A stretch of DNA of 6,932 nt from Rhodoferax sp. (GTDB taxonomy: Bacteria > Pseudomonadota > Gammaproteobacteria > Burkholderiales > Burkholderiaceae_C), in the NCBI GenBank assembly GCA_018882485.1, contig VERU01000136.1, positions 1-6,932 of the forward strand, written 5' to 3'. The number at the start of each line of letters is the position of its first letter. The first letter of the stretch is position 1. The translations under genes were made by a program, and so were the position numbers. Below, piece by piece: positions 1 to 6,298 of the stretch. Below the pieces are notes generated by a model. That model ran no database searches. It saw only the letters and a list, made by a program, of their open reading frames with translations, and was not told the DNA's origin.

Positions 1-273
1 GAGCTGGCCGCGGTCCGCCAGCATGGCGATCGCCAGCGCCATCACGCCCTTGCCGACCGACCAGACATTGACCAGGGTGTCGGCCTGCCAGGCCGCGCTG
101 CGGTCCAGCGTGCGGTGGCCGCCCCAGAGGTCGCCCACGGGCTCGCCATCGAGCACCACCGCCACGGCCGCGCCCAGCTCCAGCCCGTCCTCAAAACTGC
201 GCGCAAAGGCCTCGCGCACCGCGGCAAACCGTGGGCTGGTGCTGCCGCCCAGGGTGGTTTGGGCGGCGCTCAT
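1..273 (-). CDS. Serine hydrolase of the beta-lactamase/EstB (class C-like) family, N-terminal part
   Basis: The frame gives 91 residues from ATG at 273 and runs off the window edge without a stop. It begins MSAAQTTLGG and contains VWSVGKGVMALAIAMLADRG. The Ser72-Val-Gly-Lys75 motif fits the catalytic SxxK of the beta-lactamase-fold (PF00144) esterase/peptidase family; it follows a predicted beta-strand region (GAAVAVVLDGEPVGDLWGG) and opens a small-residue-rich helix, as in that family. No signal peptide is visible, so the protein is probably cytoplasmic. The start overlaps the stop of the cytosine deaminase gene by 4 bp (ATGA, 270-273), which implies translational coupling. Family members are usually around 380-400 residues, so about three quarters is missing. 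The substrate cannot be told; such enzymes include carboxylesterases and amide hydrolases. Its place at the end of a nucleobase operon is suggestive but not diagnostic. Confidence 0.8.
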   Translation of the reverse strand, partial: MSAAQTTLGGSTSPRFAAVREAFARSFEDGLELGAAVAVVLDGEPVGDLWGGHRTLDRSAAWQADTLVNVWSVGKGVMALAIAMLADRGQL

Positions 274-1544
274 GGCGTCATCCAGCGGGTGTGGGCTGGG
301 CGACCGGCCAGGTGCAGCGCACTGGTGGCGGCCGGGGTCTCGGCCACCAGCCGGCCACGCCGGAACACCTTGAGCCGGGTGGCGCGCAGGCGCAGCGCCT
401 CCACCGGGTCACGCGCCTGCAGCAGCACAAAATCGGCGTGGCAGCCGGGCTGCAGTCCGTAGCCGTCCAGGCCCAGGATGCGCGCGGGCTGGGTGGTGAC
501 CGCCTCAAAGCACTGGCGCATGGCGGCCTGGCTGGTCATTTGCGCCACATGCAGGCCCATGTGGGCCACCTCGAGCATGTCGCCACTGCCCAGCGCGTAC
601 CAGGGGTCCATCACGCAATCCTGGCCAAAGGCCACGGGGATGCCGGCGGCCAGCAGCTCGGGCACCCGCGTCATGCCGCGCCGTTTGGGGTAGCTGTCGT
701 GCCGGCCCTGAATGGTGATGTTGATGAGCGGGTTGGCCACCGCCGAGAGGCCGGCCTCGGCCATCAGCGGCAGCAGCTTGCTCACGTAGTAGTTGTCCAT
801 GCTGTGCATGGAGGTCAGGTGCGAGCCGTTGACGCGGCCCTGCAAGCCCAGGCGCTGGGCGTGGTAGGCCAGGGTTTCGACATGGCGCGACAGGGGATCG
901 TCGGTTTCGTCGCAGTGCATGTCCACGCGCAGGCCGCGCGCGGCGGCGATCTCCATCAGCAGGCGCACGCTCTCGGCGCCCTCGGCCATGGTGCGCTCGA
1001 AGTGTGGAATGCCGCCCACCACCTCCACCCCCAGGTCCAGCGCGCGCGTGAGCTGGTCCAGCGCGCCCGGGCTGCGCAGCACGCCGTCCTGCGGAAAAGC
1101 CACCAGCTGCAGATCCAGGTAGGGGGCCACCCGGCGCTTCACTTCCAGCAGCGCCTCCACCGCCAGCAGGCGCGGGTCGCAAATGTCGACGTGGCTGCGG
1201 ATGGCCAGCAGGCCCTTGGCCACGGCCCAGTCGCAATAGGCCAGCGCGCGTTCGATCAGCGCCTCCTGGGTCAGCAGGGGCTTGAGCTCGCCCCACAGCG
1301 CAATGCCTTCGAGCAGCGTGCCCGACTGGTTGACGCGCGGCAGGCCGTAGCTGAGCGTGGCGTCCATGTGGAAATGGGCATCCACGAAGGGCGGGCAGAG
1401 CAGCAGCCCCTGCGCGTCCAGCGTCTGCCCGGCCGGCGCCTGCAGGCCGGGGGTGACTTCGGTGATGCGGCCGTTCTGCACCGCGACCGACATGTGGGTG
1501 CGGCCGTCGGGTAGCGTGGCGTTGTGGATGAGCAGGTCCAGCAT
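270..1544 (-). CDS. codA: Cytosine deaminase-like amidohydrolase (CodA family), candidate 5-methylcytosine deaminase
   Basis: This 424-residue enzyme aligns end to end with E. coli CodA from memory, for example NQSGTLLEGI, LQLVAFPQDG and SYPKRRGMTRV. CodA hydrolytically deaminates cytosine to uracil in the cytoplasm with one divalent metal. The CodA residues are all present at a constant offset of four: metal ligands His57, His59, His210 and Asp309, catalytic Glu213, substrate-contact Gln152, and His242. The exception is Cys310 (codon 615-617), which replaces CodA Asp314; Gln308 also replaces His312. Loss of Asp314 is the reported mark of 5-methylcytosine deaminases, so thymine may be the product. 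The start abuts the stop of the upstream permease gene (TGA then ATG) with GGGAG eight bases upstream, and the stop overlaps the serine hydrolase start. The linked transporter genes argue for a catabolic or salvage role. The family call is very secure; the exact substrate (cytosine, 5-methylcytosine, isoguanine or another base) is an inference. Confidence 0.95.
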   Translation of the reverse strand: MLDLLIHNATLPDGRTHMSVAVQNGRITEVTPGLQAPAGQTLDAQGLLLCPPFVDAHFHMDATLSYGLPRVNQSGTLLEGIALWGELKPLLTQEALIERALAYCDWAVAKGLLAIRSHVDICDPRLLAVEALLEVKRRVAPYLDLQLVAFPQDGVLRSPGALDQLTRALDLGVEVVGGIPHFERTMAEGAESVRLLMEIAAARGLRVDMHCDETDDPLSRHVETLAYHAQRLGLQGRVNGSHLTSMHSMDNYYVSKLLPLMAEAGLSAVANPLINITIQGRHDSYPKRRGMTRVPELLAAGIPVAFGQDCVMDPWYALGSGDMLEVAHMGLHVAQMTSQAAMRQCFEAVTTQPARILGLDGYGLQPGCHADFVLLQARDPVEALRLRATRLKVFRRGRLVAETPAATSALHLAGRPAHTRWMTP

Positions 1545-2468
1545 TCAGCGTTCTCCCTTGCGGTAGGGCTTCATCAGGGCCTGCGGGTAGCTGGCCCGGC
1601 GTGCCACCAGCACCAGCGCCACGATGGACAGCAGGTAGGGCAGCATCAGGTACACCTGGTAGGGCAGCAGCGCGTCGCCGGCCTGCTGCAGGCGCAGCTG
1701 CAGCGCGTCAAAAAAGGCGAACAGCAGCGCGCCCAGCAGGGCCTTGCCGGGCCGCCAGGAGGCAAACACCACCAGGGCCACGCAGATCCAGCCCCGGCCG
1801 TTGACCATGTTGAAGAAGAAGGCATTGAAGGCCGACAGCGTGAGGAAGGCGCCGGCCACGCCCATCAGCGCCGAGCCAGCCACGATGGCGCCGCTGCGCA
1901 CCGCCGCCACCGACACGCCCTGCCCCTCGGCCGCCTGCGGGTTCTCGCCCACCATGCGCACGGCCAGCCCCACCGGGGTGCGGTACAGCAGGTAGCCGAT
2001 CAGCGGCACCAGCGCCAGCGCCAGCAGCGTCAGCGGTGTTTGCTGCGCCAGCACCGGCAGCCCCAGCCAGCCCATGTCCTGGAAGGGCTGGATGGTGGGT
2101 GGCGTGCTGACCTTGGGAAAGCTCACCCGGTAGCCGTAGTAGCTCAGCGAGGTGGCCAGCAGCGTGACGCCCAGCCCCGAGACATGCTGCGACAGCGCCA
2201 GCGTGACGGTCAGCAGGGCGTGCAGGGCGCCCAGCAGCGCGCCGGTGCCCGCGGCCACCGCCACACCGCCCCACAGCGGCATGCCGCTGTACACCGCCAG
2301 CCAGCCGGTGAAGGCCCCGGCCACCATGATGCCTTCGATGCCCAGGTTCAGCACCCCGGCGCGTTCGCACAGCAGCACGCCCAGCGTGCCCAGGATCAGC
2401 GGCGTGCCGATGCGCAGTACGGCGACCCAGAACGCCTGATTGCTCAGGATGTCGAGAAACTCAGTCAT
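1545..2468 (-). CDS. ABC transporter permease, nucleoside/nucleobase (BMP-linked) type, second permease
   Basis: This inner-membrane protein of 307 residues belongs to the BPD_transp_2 family (PF02653), in the branch paired with BMP-type binding proteins (NupQ/YufQ-like). It is almost entirely hydrophobic, with roughly eight or more membrane segments. The family hallmark after the first segment is CERAGVLNLGIEGIMVAGA (residues 34-52), and the cytoplasmic coupling loop facing the ATPase is VGENPQAAEGQGV (173-185). It would form a heterodimeric channel with the product of 2530-3591. I chose ATG at 2468 because AAGGG (2478-2482) lies nine bases upstream; an in-frame ATG at 2477 adds three residues, but that AAGGG would then touch the start codon. 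It lies 61 bp after the first permease and directly abuts codA. The transported substrate is inferred only from context. Confidence 0.93.
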   Translation of the reverse strand: MTEFLDILSNQAFWVAVLRIGTPLILGTLGVLLCERAGVLNLGIEGIMVAGAFTGWLAVYSGMPLWGGVAVAAGTGALLGALHALLTVTLALSQHVSGLGVTLLATSLSYYGYRVSFPKVSTPPTIQPFQDMGWLGLPVLAQQTPLTLLALALVPLIGYLLYRTPVGLAVRMVGENPQAAEGQGVSVAAVRSGAIVAGSALMGVAGAFLTLSAFNAFFFNMVNGRGWICVALVVFASWRPGKALLGALLFAFFDALQLRLQQAGDALLPYQVYLMLPYLLSIVALVLVARRASYPQALMKPYRKGER

Positions 2469-2497
2469 CCACGACATCCCTTGCTGCGGCCGTGGAT
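2467..2497 (-). other. Inverted repeat enclosing the ribosome-binding site of the second permease gene
   Basis: Arms ATCCACG and CGTGGAT (2467-2473 and 2491-2497) are perfect 7-bp complements around a 17-base loop. In the mRNA the distal arm includes the first two bases of the preferred ATG at 2468, and the loop carries AAGGG (2478-2482). Such a fold could tune translation of this one permease. It falls in one of the 61-bp gaps of the transporter operon. It could also be chance in GC-rich DNA, and there is no U-tract to make it a terminator. Confidence 0.3.
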
Positions 2498-2529
2498 ACC
2501 CGCTGGTACGGGATTGGCGGTTTGTGGCT

Positions 2530-3591
2530 TCATTTCCATCGCACCCGGTACTGCGTGAGCAGGGTGGCCACCAGCACCGAGATCAGCGAGGCCGCCACGA
2601 TCACGTCGGCGATATAGGTCGGCACGCCAATCGCCCGGCTCATGCTGTCGGCGCCCACCAGCACCCCGGCCACGAACACGCTGGCGGCCGCGACGCCCAG
2701 CGGGTGCAGCCCGGCCAGCATGGCGATGACGATGCCCGAGTAGCCGTAGCCCGGCGACATGTCCAGCGTCAGGTAGCTGGTGCGGCCGGCCACCTCGATG
2801 GCGCCGGCCAGCCCGGCCAGTGCCCCCGAGAGCATGGCCACCAGCACCACGGTGCGCGTGACCGGCACCCCGGCAAAGGCGGCGGCGCGGGCGTTGGCAC
2901 CGGTGGCGCGGATATCGAAGCCCAGCACGGTGTAGCTCATCAGCGCCCAGACTGCCACGGCCAGCGCGATGGCCATCAGCAGCCCGCTGTGCACCCGGGT
3001 CTGCTCGACCAGCTTGGAGAGCTCCAGCTCACCCATCAGCGCCACGCTCTGCGGCCAGCCCATGGCGGTGGGGTCTTTCATGGGGCCGTCCAGCATCAGC
3101 GAGACCAGCAGCAGCACCACGAAATTCAGCAACAGGGTGGTGACCACCTCGTCCACCCCCAGCCGGGCCTTGAGCAGGGCCGGCCCGAGCAGCAGCAGCG
3201 CGCCGGCCAGGGCCGCGGCCAGCAGCATCAGCACGAACAGCAGTGGCGCCGGCAGGTCCCAGCCGGTGCCGCCGTGCAGGCCGCCCACCGCCACCGCCGC
3301 CAGCGCGCCCATGTAGAGCTGGCCTTCGGCCCCGATGTTGAACAGCCGCGCCCGGAACGCCACCGCAGCGGCCAGCCCGGTCAGCATGAGGGGAATGGCG
3401 CGGGTGAAGGTCTCGCTGAGTGCGAACACCGAGCCGAAGCCGCCGCGCAGCAGCAGGCCGTAGGTTTGGGCCACGCTGGCGCCAGCCCACCACACCAGGA
3501 GCGCGCTCACCAGCAGGGTGAACAGCACCGCCCCCACCGGGGCCAGCAGCAGGGCCAGGGGTGAGCCCTGGTGGCGCTTTTCCAGCCTCAT
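2530..3591 (-). CDS. ABC transporter permease, nucleoside/nucleobase (BMP-linked) type, first permease
   Basis: This 353-residue inner-membrane protein is of the BPD_transp_2 family (PF02653), NupP/YufP-like. A short basic N-terminus (MRLEKRHQGS) leads into a first membrane segment near residues 11-35. The family hallmark ARLFNIGAEGQLYMGALAA is at residues 81-99, and the cytoplasmic coupling loop GANARAAAFAGVPV is at 231-244. The periplasmic-type segment near MKDPTAMGWP (171-180) is also typical. The frame is open further upstream to a start at 3645, but that would lie inside the ATPase gene and add a charged, non-family extension. ATG at 3591 overlaps the ATPase stop as ATGA (3588-3591) and gives a normal family N-terminus. 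It is expected to pair with the second permease and bind the ATPase. Specificity is not readable from the sequence. Confidence 0.94.
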   Translation of the reverse strand: MRLEKRHQGSPLALLLAPVGAVLFTLLVSALLVWWAGASVAQTYGLLLRGGFGSVFALSETFTRAIPLMLTGLAAAVAFRARLFNIGAEGQLYMGALAAVAVGGLHGGTGWDLPAPLLFVLMLLAAALAGALLLLGPALLKARLGVDEVVTTLLLNFVVLLLVSLMLDGPMKDPTAMGWPQSVALMGELELSKLVEQTRVHSGLLMAIALAVAVWALMSYTVLGFDIRATGANARAAAFAGVPVTRTVVLVAMLSGALAGLAGAIEVAGRTSYLTLDMSPGYGYSGIVIAMLAGLHPLGVAAASVFVAGVLVGADSMSRAIGVPTYIADVIVAASLISVLVATLLTQYRVRWK

Positions 3592-5147
3592 GCGGCGCCC
3601 TCGCCCAGGCCGGCCATGGCCAGCCCGATGGCGTCCCGCTCCCACTCGGTGGCCGGCCGGGCCGGGCCCAGCCGGCCGGCGTGGATCACCGCCACCCGGT
3701 CGCCCAGGGTCAGCACCTCGTCCAGATCGTCCGAGATCAGCAGCACGGCCGCGCCGGCGTCGCGTGCGGCGATCAGCTGTGCCTGCACGGCGGCCACGGC
3801 CCCGATGTCCAGGCCCCAGGTCGGCTGGTGCGCCACGATCAGGCGCGGCACCGGGGCTGCGCCGCTGTTTGCTAGTGTATTTGTAGCAAGGTCTTCAGGC
3901 TGGGTAAGGGCCCGGCCCAGAATCAGCTTCTGCATATTGCCCCCCGAGAGCGCCCGCGCCGGCGTGCCCGGGCCGCCGCCGCGCACATCGAAGCGGCGGC
4001 TGATCCGGTCCGCATGCGCGCGCGCCGCCGCTCGCCGCACCCAGCCCCCGCGCGAGAACACCGGGCTGCGCAGCCGCTCGGCCACAGCGTTTTCCCATAC
4101 TGGCAAGTCGCCCACCACGCCCACGGCGTGGCGGTCTTCCGGGATGCGAGCCACGCCCAGCGGCACCAGCTGGGCCGGCCGGGCCGGCAGTGGGCTGCCC
4201 AGCAGGCGCACCTGGCCGGCGCTGGCCGCGCGGGTGCCGCACAGCAGTTCGGCCAGCGCCACCTGGCCGTTCCCCGACACCCCGGCAATCGCCACGATCT
4301 CGCCGGCGTGCAGGCTCAGGCTGGCGTGCAGCAGCCGCTCGCGTGCCGGCGCCGTGCTCACCGCATCGAGCACGCAGACCGGCTCACCCACGGAGCGGGC
4401 CGGCCGGCGTTGCGGCGCATCGACGGCGTGGCCCACCATCCACAGCGCGAGCTGGGCCTGGTGGGTGTCGGCGGCCCGGGCCTCGGCCACCAGCCGGCCC
4501 GCACGCAGCACCGCGATGCGCTGCGACACCCGCAGCACCTCGCCGAGCTTGTGGCTGATGAAAATGATGGACAGGCCCTGCGCCACCATCTGGCCCAGCA
4601 CGTCAAACAGCGCCTCGCTCTCCTGCGGCGTCAGCACCGCCGTGGGCTCGTCCAGGATCAGGATGCGTGCGCCGCGGTACAGCGCCTTGAGGATCTCCAC
4701 CCGCTGGCGCTCGCCCACCGAGAGCCGGCCCACCAGCGCCTCGGGGTCCACGCCCAGGCCGAAGCGCTGCGCCACTGCCAGCAGCCGCTCGCGCGCCGCC
4801 TGGCGCCGGGTCAGGGGCTGCCACAAGGGCTCGGAGCCCAGCATCACGTTGTCGAGCACGCTCAGGTTGTCGGCCAGCGTGAAGTGCTGGTGCACCATGC
4901 CAATGCCTGCAGCCAGCGCGGCCTTGGGATCGCCCGGCGGCAGCGGCTGGCCAAACACCGTGATGCTGCCGGCGTCCGCCGTGTAGTGGCCAAACAGGAT
5001 GGACACCAGCGTGGACTTGCCCGCGCCGTTTTCGCCCAGCAACGCCAGCACTTCGCCCGCGCCCAGGCTCAGCGAAATGTCGTCATTGGCCAGCAGCGCG
5101 CCAAAGCGCTTGCTGATGTGGTTGAGTTGCAGGACGGGGTCGGACAT
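3588..5147 (-). CDS. ABC transporter ATP-binding protein, two tandem nucleotide-binding domains (BMP/sugar-type)
   Basis: This 519-residue cytoplasmic ATPase powers the transporter. Domain 1 is complete: Walker A GENGAGKST (38-46), Q-loop Gln87 in HQHF, signature LSVGERQRVEI (142-152), Walker B ILILDEPTA (162-170) and switch His199. Domain 2 is degenerate: Walker A is GVSGNGQ (289-295) without Lys, the signature LSGGNMQK (400-407) is intact, and the Walker B region reads LIVAHQPTWGLD (436-447) with Gln in place of Glu. Degeneracy of domain 2 is normal for the NupO/YufO branch, so one functional hydrolysis site is expected. The oddity is about 16 extra residues (EDLATNTLANSGAAPV, 418-433) between the signature helix and Walker B, encoded by AT-rich DNA holding a palindromic repeat. 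ATG at 5147 has no clear ribosome-binding site; CGCCCCGCCC and a hairpin precede it. The 3' end overlaps the first permease by ATGA. Confidence 0.95.
   Translation of the reverse strand: MSDPVLQLNHISKRFGALLANDDISLSLGAGEVLALLGENGAGKSTLVSILFGHYTADAGSITVFGQPLPPGDPKAALAAGIGMVHQHFTLADNLSVLDNVMLGSEPLWQPLTRRQAARERLLAVAQRFGLGVDPEALVGRLSVGERQRVEILKALYRGARILILDEPTAVLTPQESEALFDVLGQMVAQGLSIIFISHKLGEVLRVSQRIAVLRAGRLVAEARAADTHQAQLALWMVGHAVDAPQRRPARSVGEPVCVLDAVSTAPARERLLHASLSLHAGEIVAIAGVSGNGQVALAELLCGTRAASAGQVRLLGSPLPARPAQLVPLGVARIPEDRHAVGVVGDLPVWENAVAERLRSPVFSRGGWVRRAAARAHADRISRRFDVRGGGPGTPARALSGGNMQKLILGRALTQPEDLATNTLANSGAAPVPRLIVAHQPTWGLDIGAVAAVQAQLIAARDAGAAVLLISDDLDEVLTLGDRVAVIHAGRLGPARPATEWERDAIGLAMAGLGEGAA
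3869..3889. repeat. Palindromic AT-rich repeat unit inside the ATPase coding sequence
   Basis: Perfect 6-bp arms TTGCTA (3869-3874) and TAGCAA (3884-3889) flank a 9-base centre, giving a 21-bp unit. It sits in a patch of about 35 bp that is visibly more AT-rich than the surrounding gene and encodes part of the extra segment in the second nucleotide-binding domain (about residues 420-427). A unit of the same length with the same TTGCT and TAGCAA ends lies at 6240-6260. I recall similar short palindromes as dispersed intergenic repeats in Comamonadaceae, but copy number here cannot be judged from one window. Confidence 0.55.
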
Positions 5148-5157
5148 GGGCGGGGCG

Positions 5158-5189
5158 AAAACAAAGACACCCCGCAGCCGGGGTGTCTT
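5158..5189 (-). terminator. Rho-independent-type hairpin between the binding-protein and ATPase genes
   Basis: Perfect 10-bp arms AAGACACCCC (5164-5173) and GGGGTGTCTT (5180-5189) enclose a 6-base loop. Read on the minus strand, the stem is followed by a T-rich run (TTTGTTTT counting the stem base, 5165-5158). It begins 19 bases after the bmp stop and ends about 10 bases before the ATPase start. A hairpin here would stop most transcripts after bmp and stabilise their 3' ends, allowing excess binding protein while some transcription continues into the transporter genes. The structure is clear; its efficiency is inferred. Confidence 0.8.
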
Positions 5190-5208
5190 GTAAGGCGCGC
5201 AAGCAGGT

Positions 5209-6210
5209 TTACTTGGCGCTGGACCTGGGCTGCTTGTCGTCCACCTTGACGCTGAACTTGCCGTCCTGGATGGCTTTTTCCTTGGCGCGCACCTTGGCCA
5301 TCAGCTCGGCCGGCACTTTTTTCTCGAAAGTGCCCAGCGGCGCCAGTGACGAGCCCTTGTGCTTCATCATCGAGTAAGGGCCGTAGTCCTCGGCGCTGAA
5401 CTTGCCGTCTTTCACCATCTTGATGGCGCGGTCGGCCGAGGGCTCGAAATGCCACAGCGCCGAGGCCACCACGGTGTCGGGGTACTGGGCCTGGGTGTTG
5501 ATCACGTTGCCGATGGCCAGCTTGCCCTTTTCCTTGGCGGCGTCACTCACGCCGAAGCGCTCGGCGTACATCACATCGGCGCCCTTGTCGATCATGGCGA
5601 AGGCCGCTTCCTTGGCCTTGGGCGGGTCGAACCAGCTGTTGATGAAGCTCACGCTGAATTCGACCTTGGGGTTGACTTCCTTGGCGCCCGCCATGAAGGC
5701 GTTCATCAGCCGGTTGACCTCGGGGATGGGGAAGCCGCCGACCATGCCGATCTTGTTGCTCTTGCTCATGCCGCCGGCAATCATGCCCGTCAGGTAGGCG
5801 GGCTCCTGGATGTAGTTGTCGAACACGCTGAAGTTGGGCGCCTGCGGCTTGCCCGAGGAGCCCATGAGGAACGACACCTTGGGAAAGTCCTTGGCCACCT
5901 TGCGGGCGGCGGCTTCCACCGCGAAGGCCTCGCCCACGATGAGCTGGTTGCCGGCGGTGGCGTACTCGCGCATCACCCGCTCGTAGTCGGCATTGGAGAC
6001 GTTTTCGCTGGCCTTGTACTCGATCTCGCCGCGCGCCTCGGCGGCCTTGAGCGCCTGGTGCAGGCGCCCGGCCCACTGCTGCTCGAAGGGCACGGTGTAG
6101 ATGCCGGCGACCTTGACCTTGGCCTGGGCCAGGGCAAGGGTGGGGGCGCTGGCGGCCAGCGCGGCGGCCAGCACCAGTGCATGGCGGCGGTTCAGGGTCT
6201 GGAAGGTCAT
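5209..6210 (-). CDS. BMP-family periplasmic solute-binding protein of an ABC transporter (nucleoside/nucleobase type)
   Basis: This 333-residue protein has an N-terminal export signal: a short n-region with LNRRHA, a hydrophobic Ala/Leu core (about 11-25), and likely cleavage after ALA or AQA near residue 28-30. The Arg pair is only weakly Tat-like. There is no lipobox Cys, so it should be free in the periplasm rather than a lipoprotein as in Gram-positive relatives. The mature part fits the BMP/PnrA-like fold (PF02608): KVKVAGIYTVPFEQQWAGRL (31-50), SFLMGSSGKP (113-122), DNYIQEPAYLTGMIAG (131-146), NKIGMVGGFPIPEVNR (152-167) and the hinge-region DKGADVMYAERFG (208-220). BMP proteins bind purine nucleosides or related compounds; the ligand here is not identifiable, and the neighbouring CodA homologue argues for a base such as a cytosine derivative. 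ATG at 6210 has AGGAG (6216-6220) five bases upstream. A terminator-like hairpin follows, fitting higher expression than the membrane subunits. Confidence 0.94.
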   Translation of the reverse strand: MTFQTLNRRHALVLAAALAASAPTLALAQAKVKVAGIYTVPFEQQWAGRLHQALKAAEARGEIEYKASENVSNADYERVMREYATAGNQLIVGEAFAVEAAARKVAKDFPKVSFLMGSSGKPQAPNFSVFDNYIQEPAYLTGMIAGGMSKSNKIGMVGGFPIPEVNRLMNAFMAGAKEVNPKVEFSVSFINSWFDPPKAKEAAFAMIDKGADVMYAERFGVSDAAKEKGKLAIGNVINTQAQYPDTVVASALWHFEPSADRAIKMVKDGKFSAEDYGPYSMMKHKGSSLAPLGTFEKKVPAELMAKVRAKEKAIQDGKFSVKVDDKQPRSSAK

Positions 6211-6215
6211 GGTTT

Positions 6216-6220
6216 CTCCT
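6216..6220 (-). promoter_or_regulatory. Ribosome-binding site of the binding-protein gene
   Basis: AGGAG lies five bases before ATG 6210. It is the strongest Shine-Dalgarno match among the genes in this window, which agrees with the high output expected for a periplasmic binding protein, and it fixes the start. Confidence 0.75.
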
Positions 6221-6230
6221 GGGTGGGTTG

Positions 6231-6260
6231 ATAATTGGTTTGCTGCAAAAAAGATAGCAA
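6231..6260 (-). promoter_or_regulatory. Candidate sigma70-type promoter for the bmp-ABC-codA operon
   Basis: On the minus strand, TTGCTA (6260-6255) as a -35 box and AATTAT (6236-6231) as a -10 box are separated by 18 bases. The AT-rich patch contrasts with the GC-rich surroundings, and initiation just downstream would give a short leader carrying the AGGAG site. The -35 box overlaps the palindromic repeat at 6240-6260. Both matches are imperfect, so this is tentative; the 88-bp gap (6211-6298) shows no other clear regulatory motif. Confidence 0.28.
6240..6260. repeat. Palindromic repeat unit upstream of bmp, sister of the copy at 3869-3889
   Basis: Ends TTGCT (6240-6244) and AGCAA (6256-6260) are complementary around an 11-base A-rich centre, giving a 21-bp unit. 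It shares its length, the leading GTTTGCT and the trailing TAGCAA with the unit inside the ATPase gene. It lies in the intergenic gap between the amidohydrolase and bmp, the usual place for such elements. The stem is too weak to be a convincing terminator for the upstream gene, although the minus strand has a run of six T in the loop. Confidence 0.45.
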
Positions 6261-6298
6261 CATAACGTTACTGGGTAAGGCCTGAGGGCTGTTTAGGC

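Noticed and set aside
289..447. Degenerate Walker A and missing catalytic Glu in the second ATPase domain as a sign of gene decay. The coordinates given here are residue numbers.
   Set aside because: Loss of the Walker A Lys and a Gln in the Walker B position are usual in BMP-linked two-domain ATPases; domain 1 is fully intact.
231..1514. A 427-codon open frame on the plus strand opposite the cytosine deaminase gene.
   Set aside because: The translation is rich in His, Gln, Arg and Ala with no recognisable domain, and it mirrors a clear CodA homologue. It is an antisense shadow of GC-rich coding DNA.
2497..2512. Small inverted repeats (TACC/GGTA and CCCG/CGGG) between the two permease genes.
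   Set aside because: Four-base arms that overlap one another are expected by chance, and no T-tract follows.
3592..3645. An N-terminal extension of the first permease to a start at 3645.
   Set aside because: It lies inside the ATPase gene and adds a Gly/Arg-rich stretch foreign to the family. The ATGA overlap start at 3591 gives the normal N-terminus.
3869..3889. A frameshift or pseudogene break in the ATPase at the AT-rich patch.
   Set aside because: The reading frame continues with the signature motif before and Walker B and D-loop after it, so the extra DNA is in frame and the gene looks intact.
1524..6231. Long plus-strand open frames at 1524-2558, 2440-3564, 3571-4986, 4014-5249 and 5359-6231.
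   Set aside because: All lie opposite well-supported transporter genes and give low-complexity Arg/Ser/Ala- or His/Gln-rich products. They overlap one another and have no family motifs.
6240..6260. A rho-independent terminator for the amidohydrolase gene.
   Set aside because: The stem is only five base pairs, and the T-run lies in the loop rather than after the stem.
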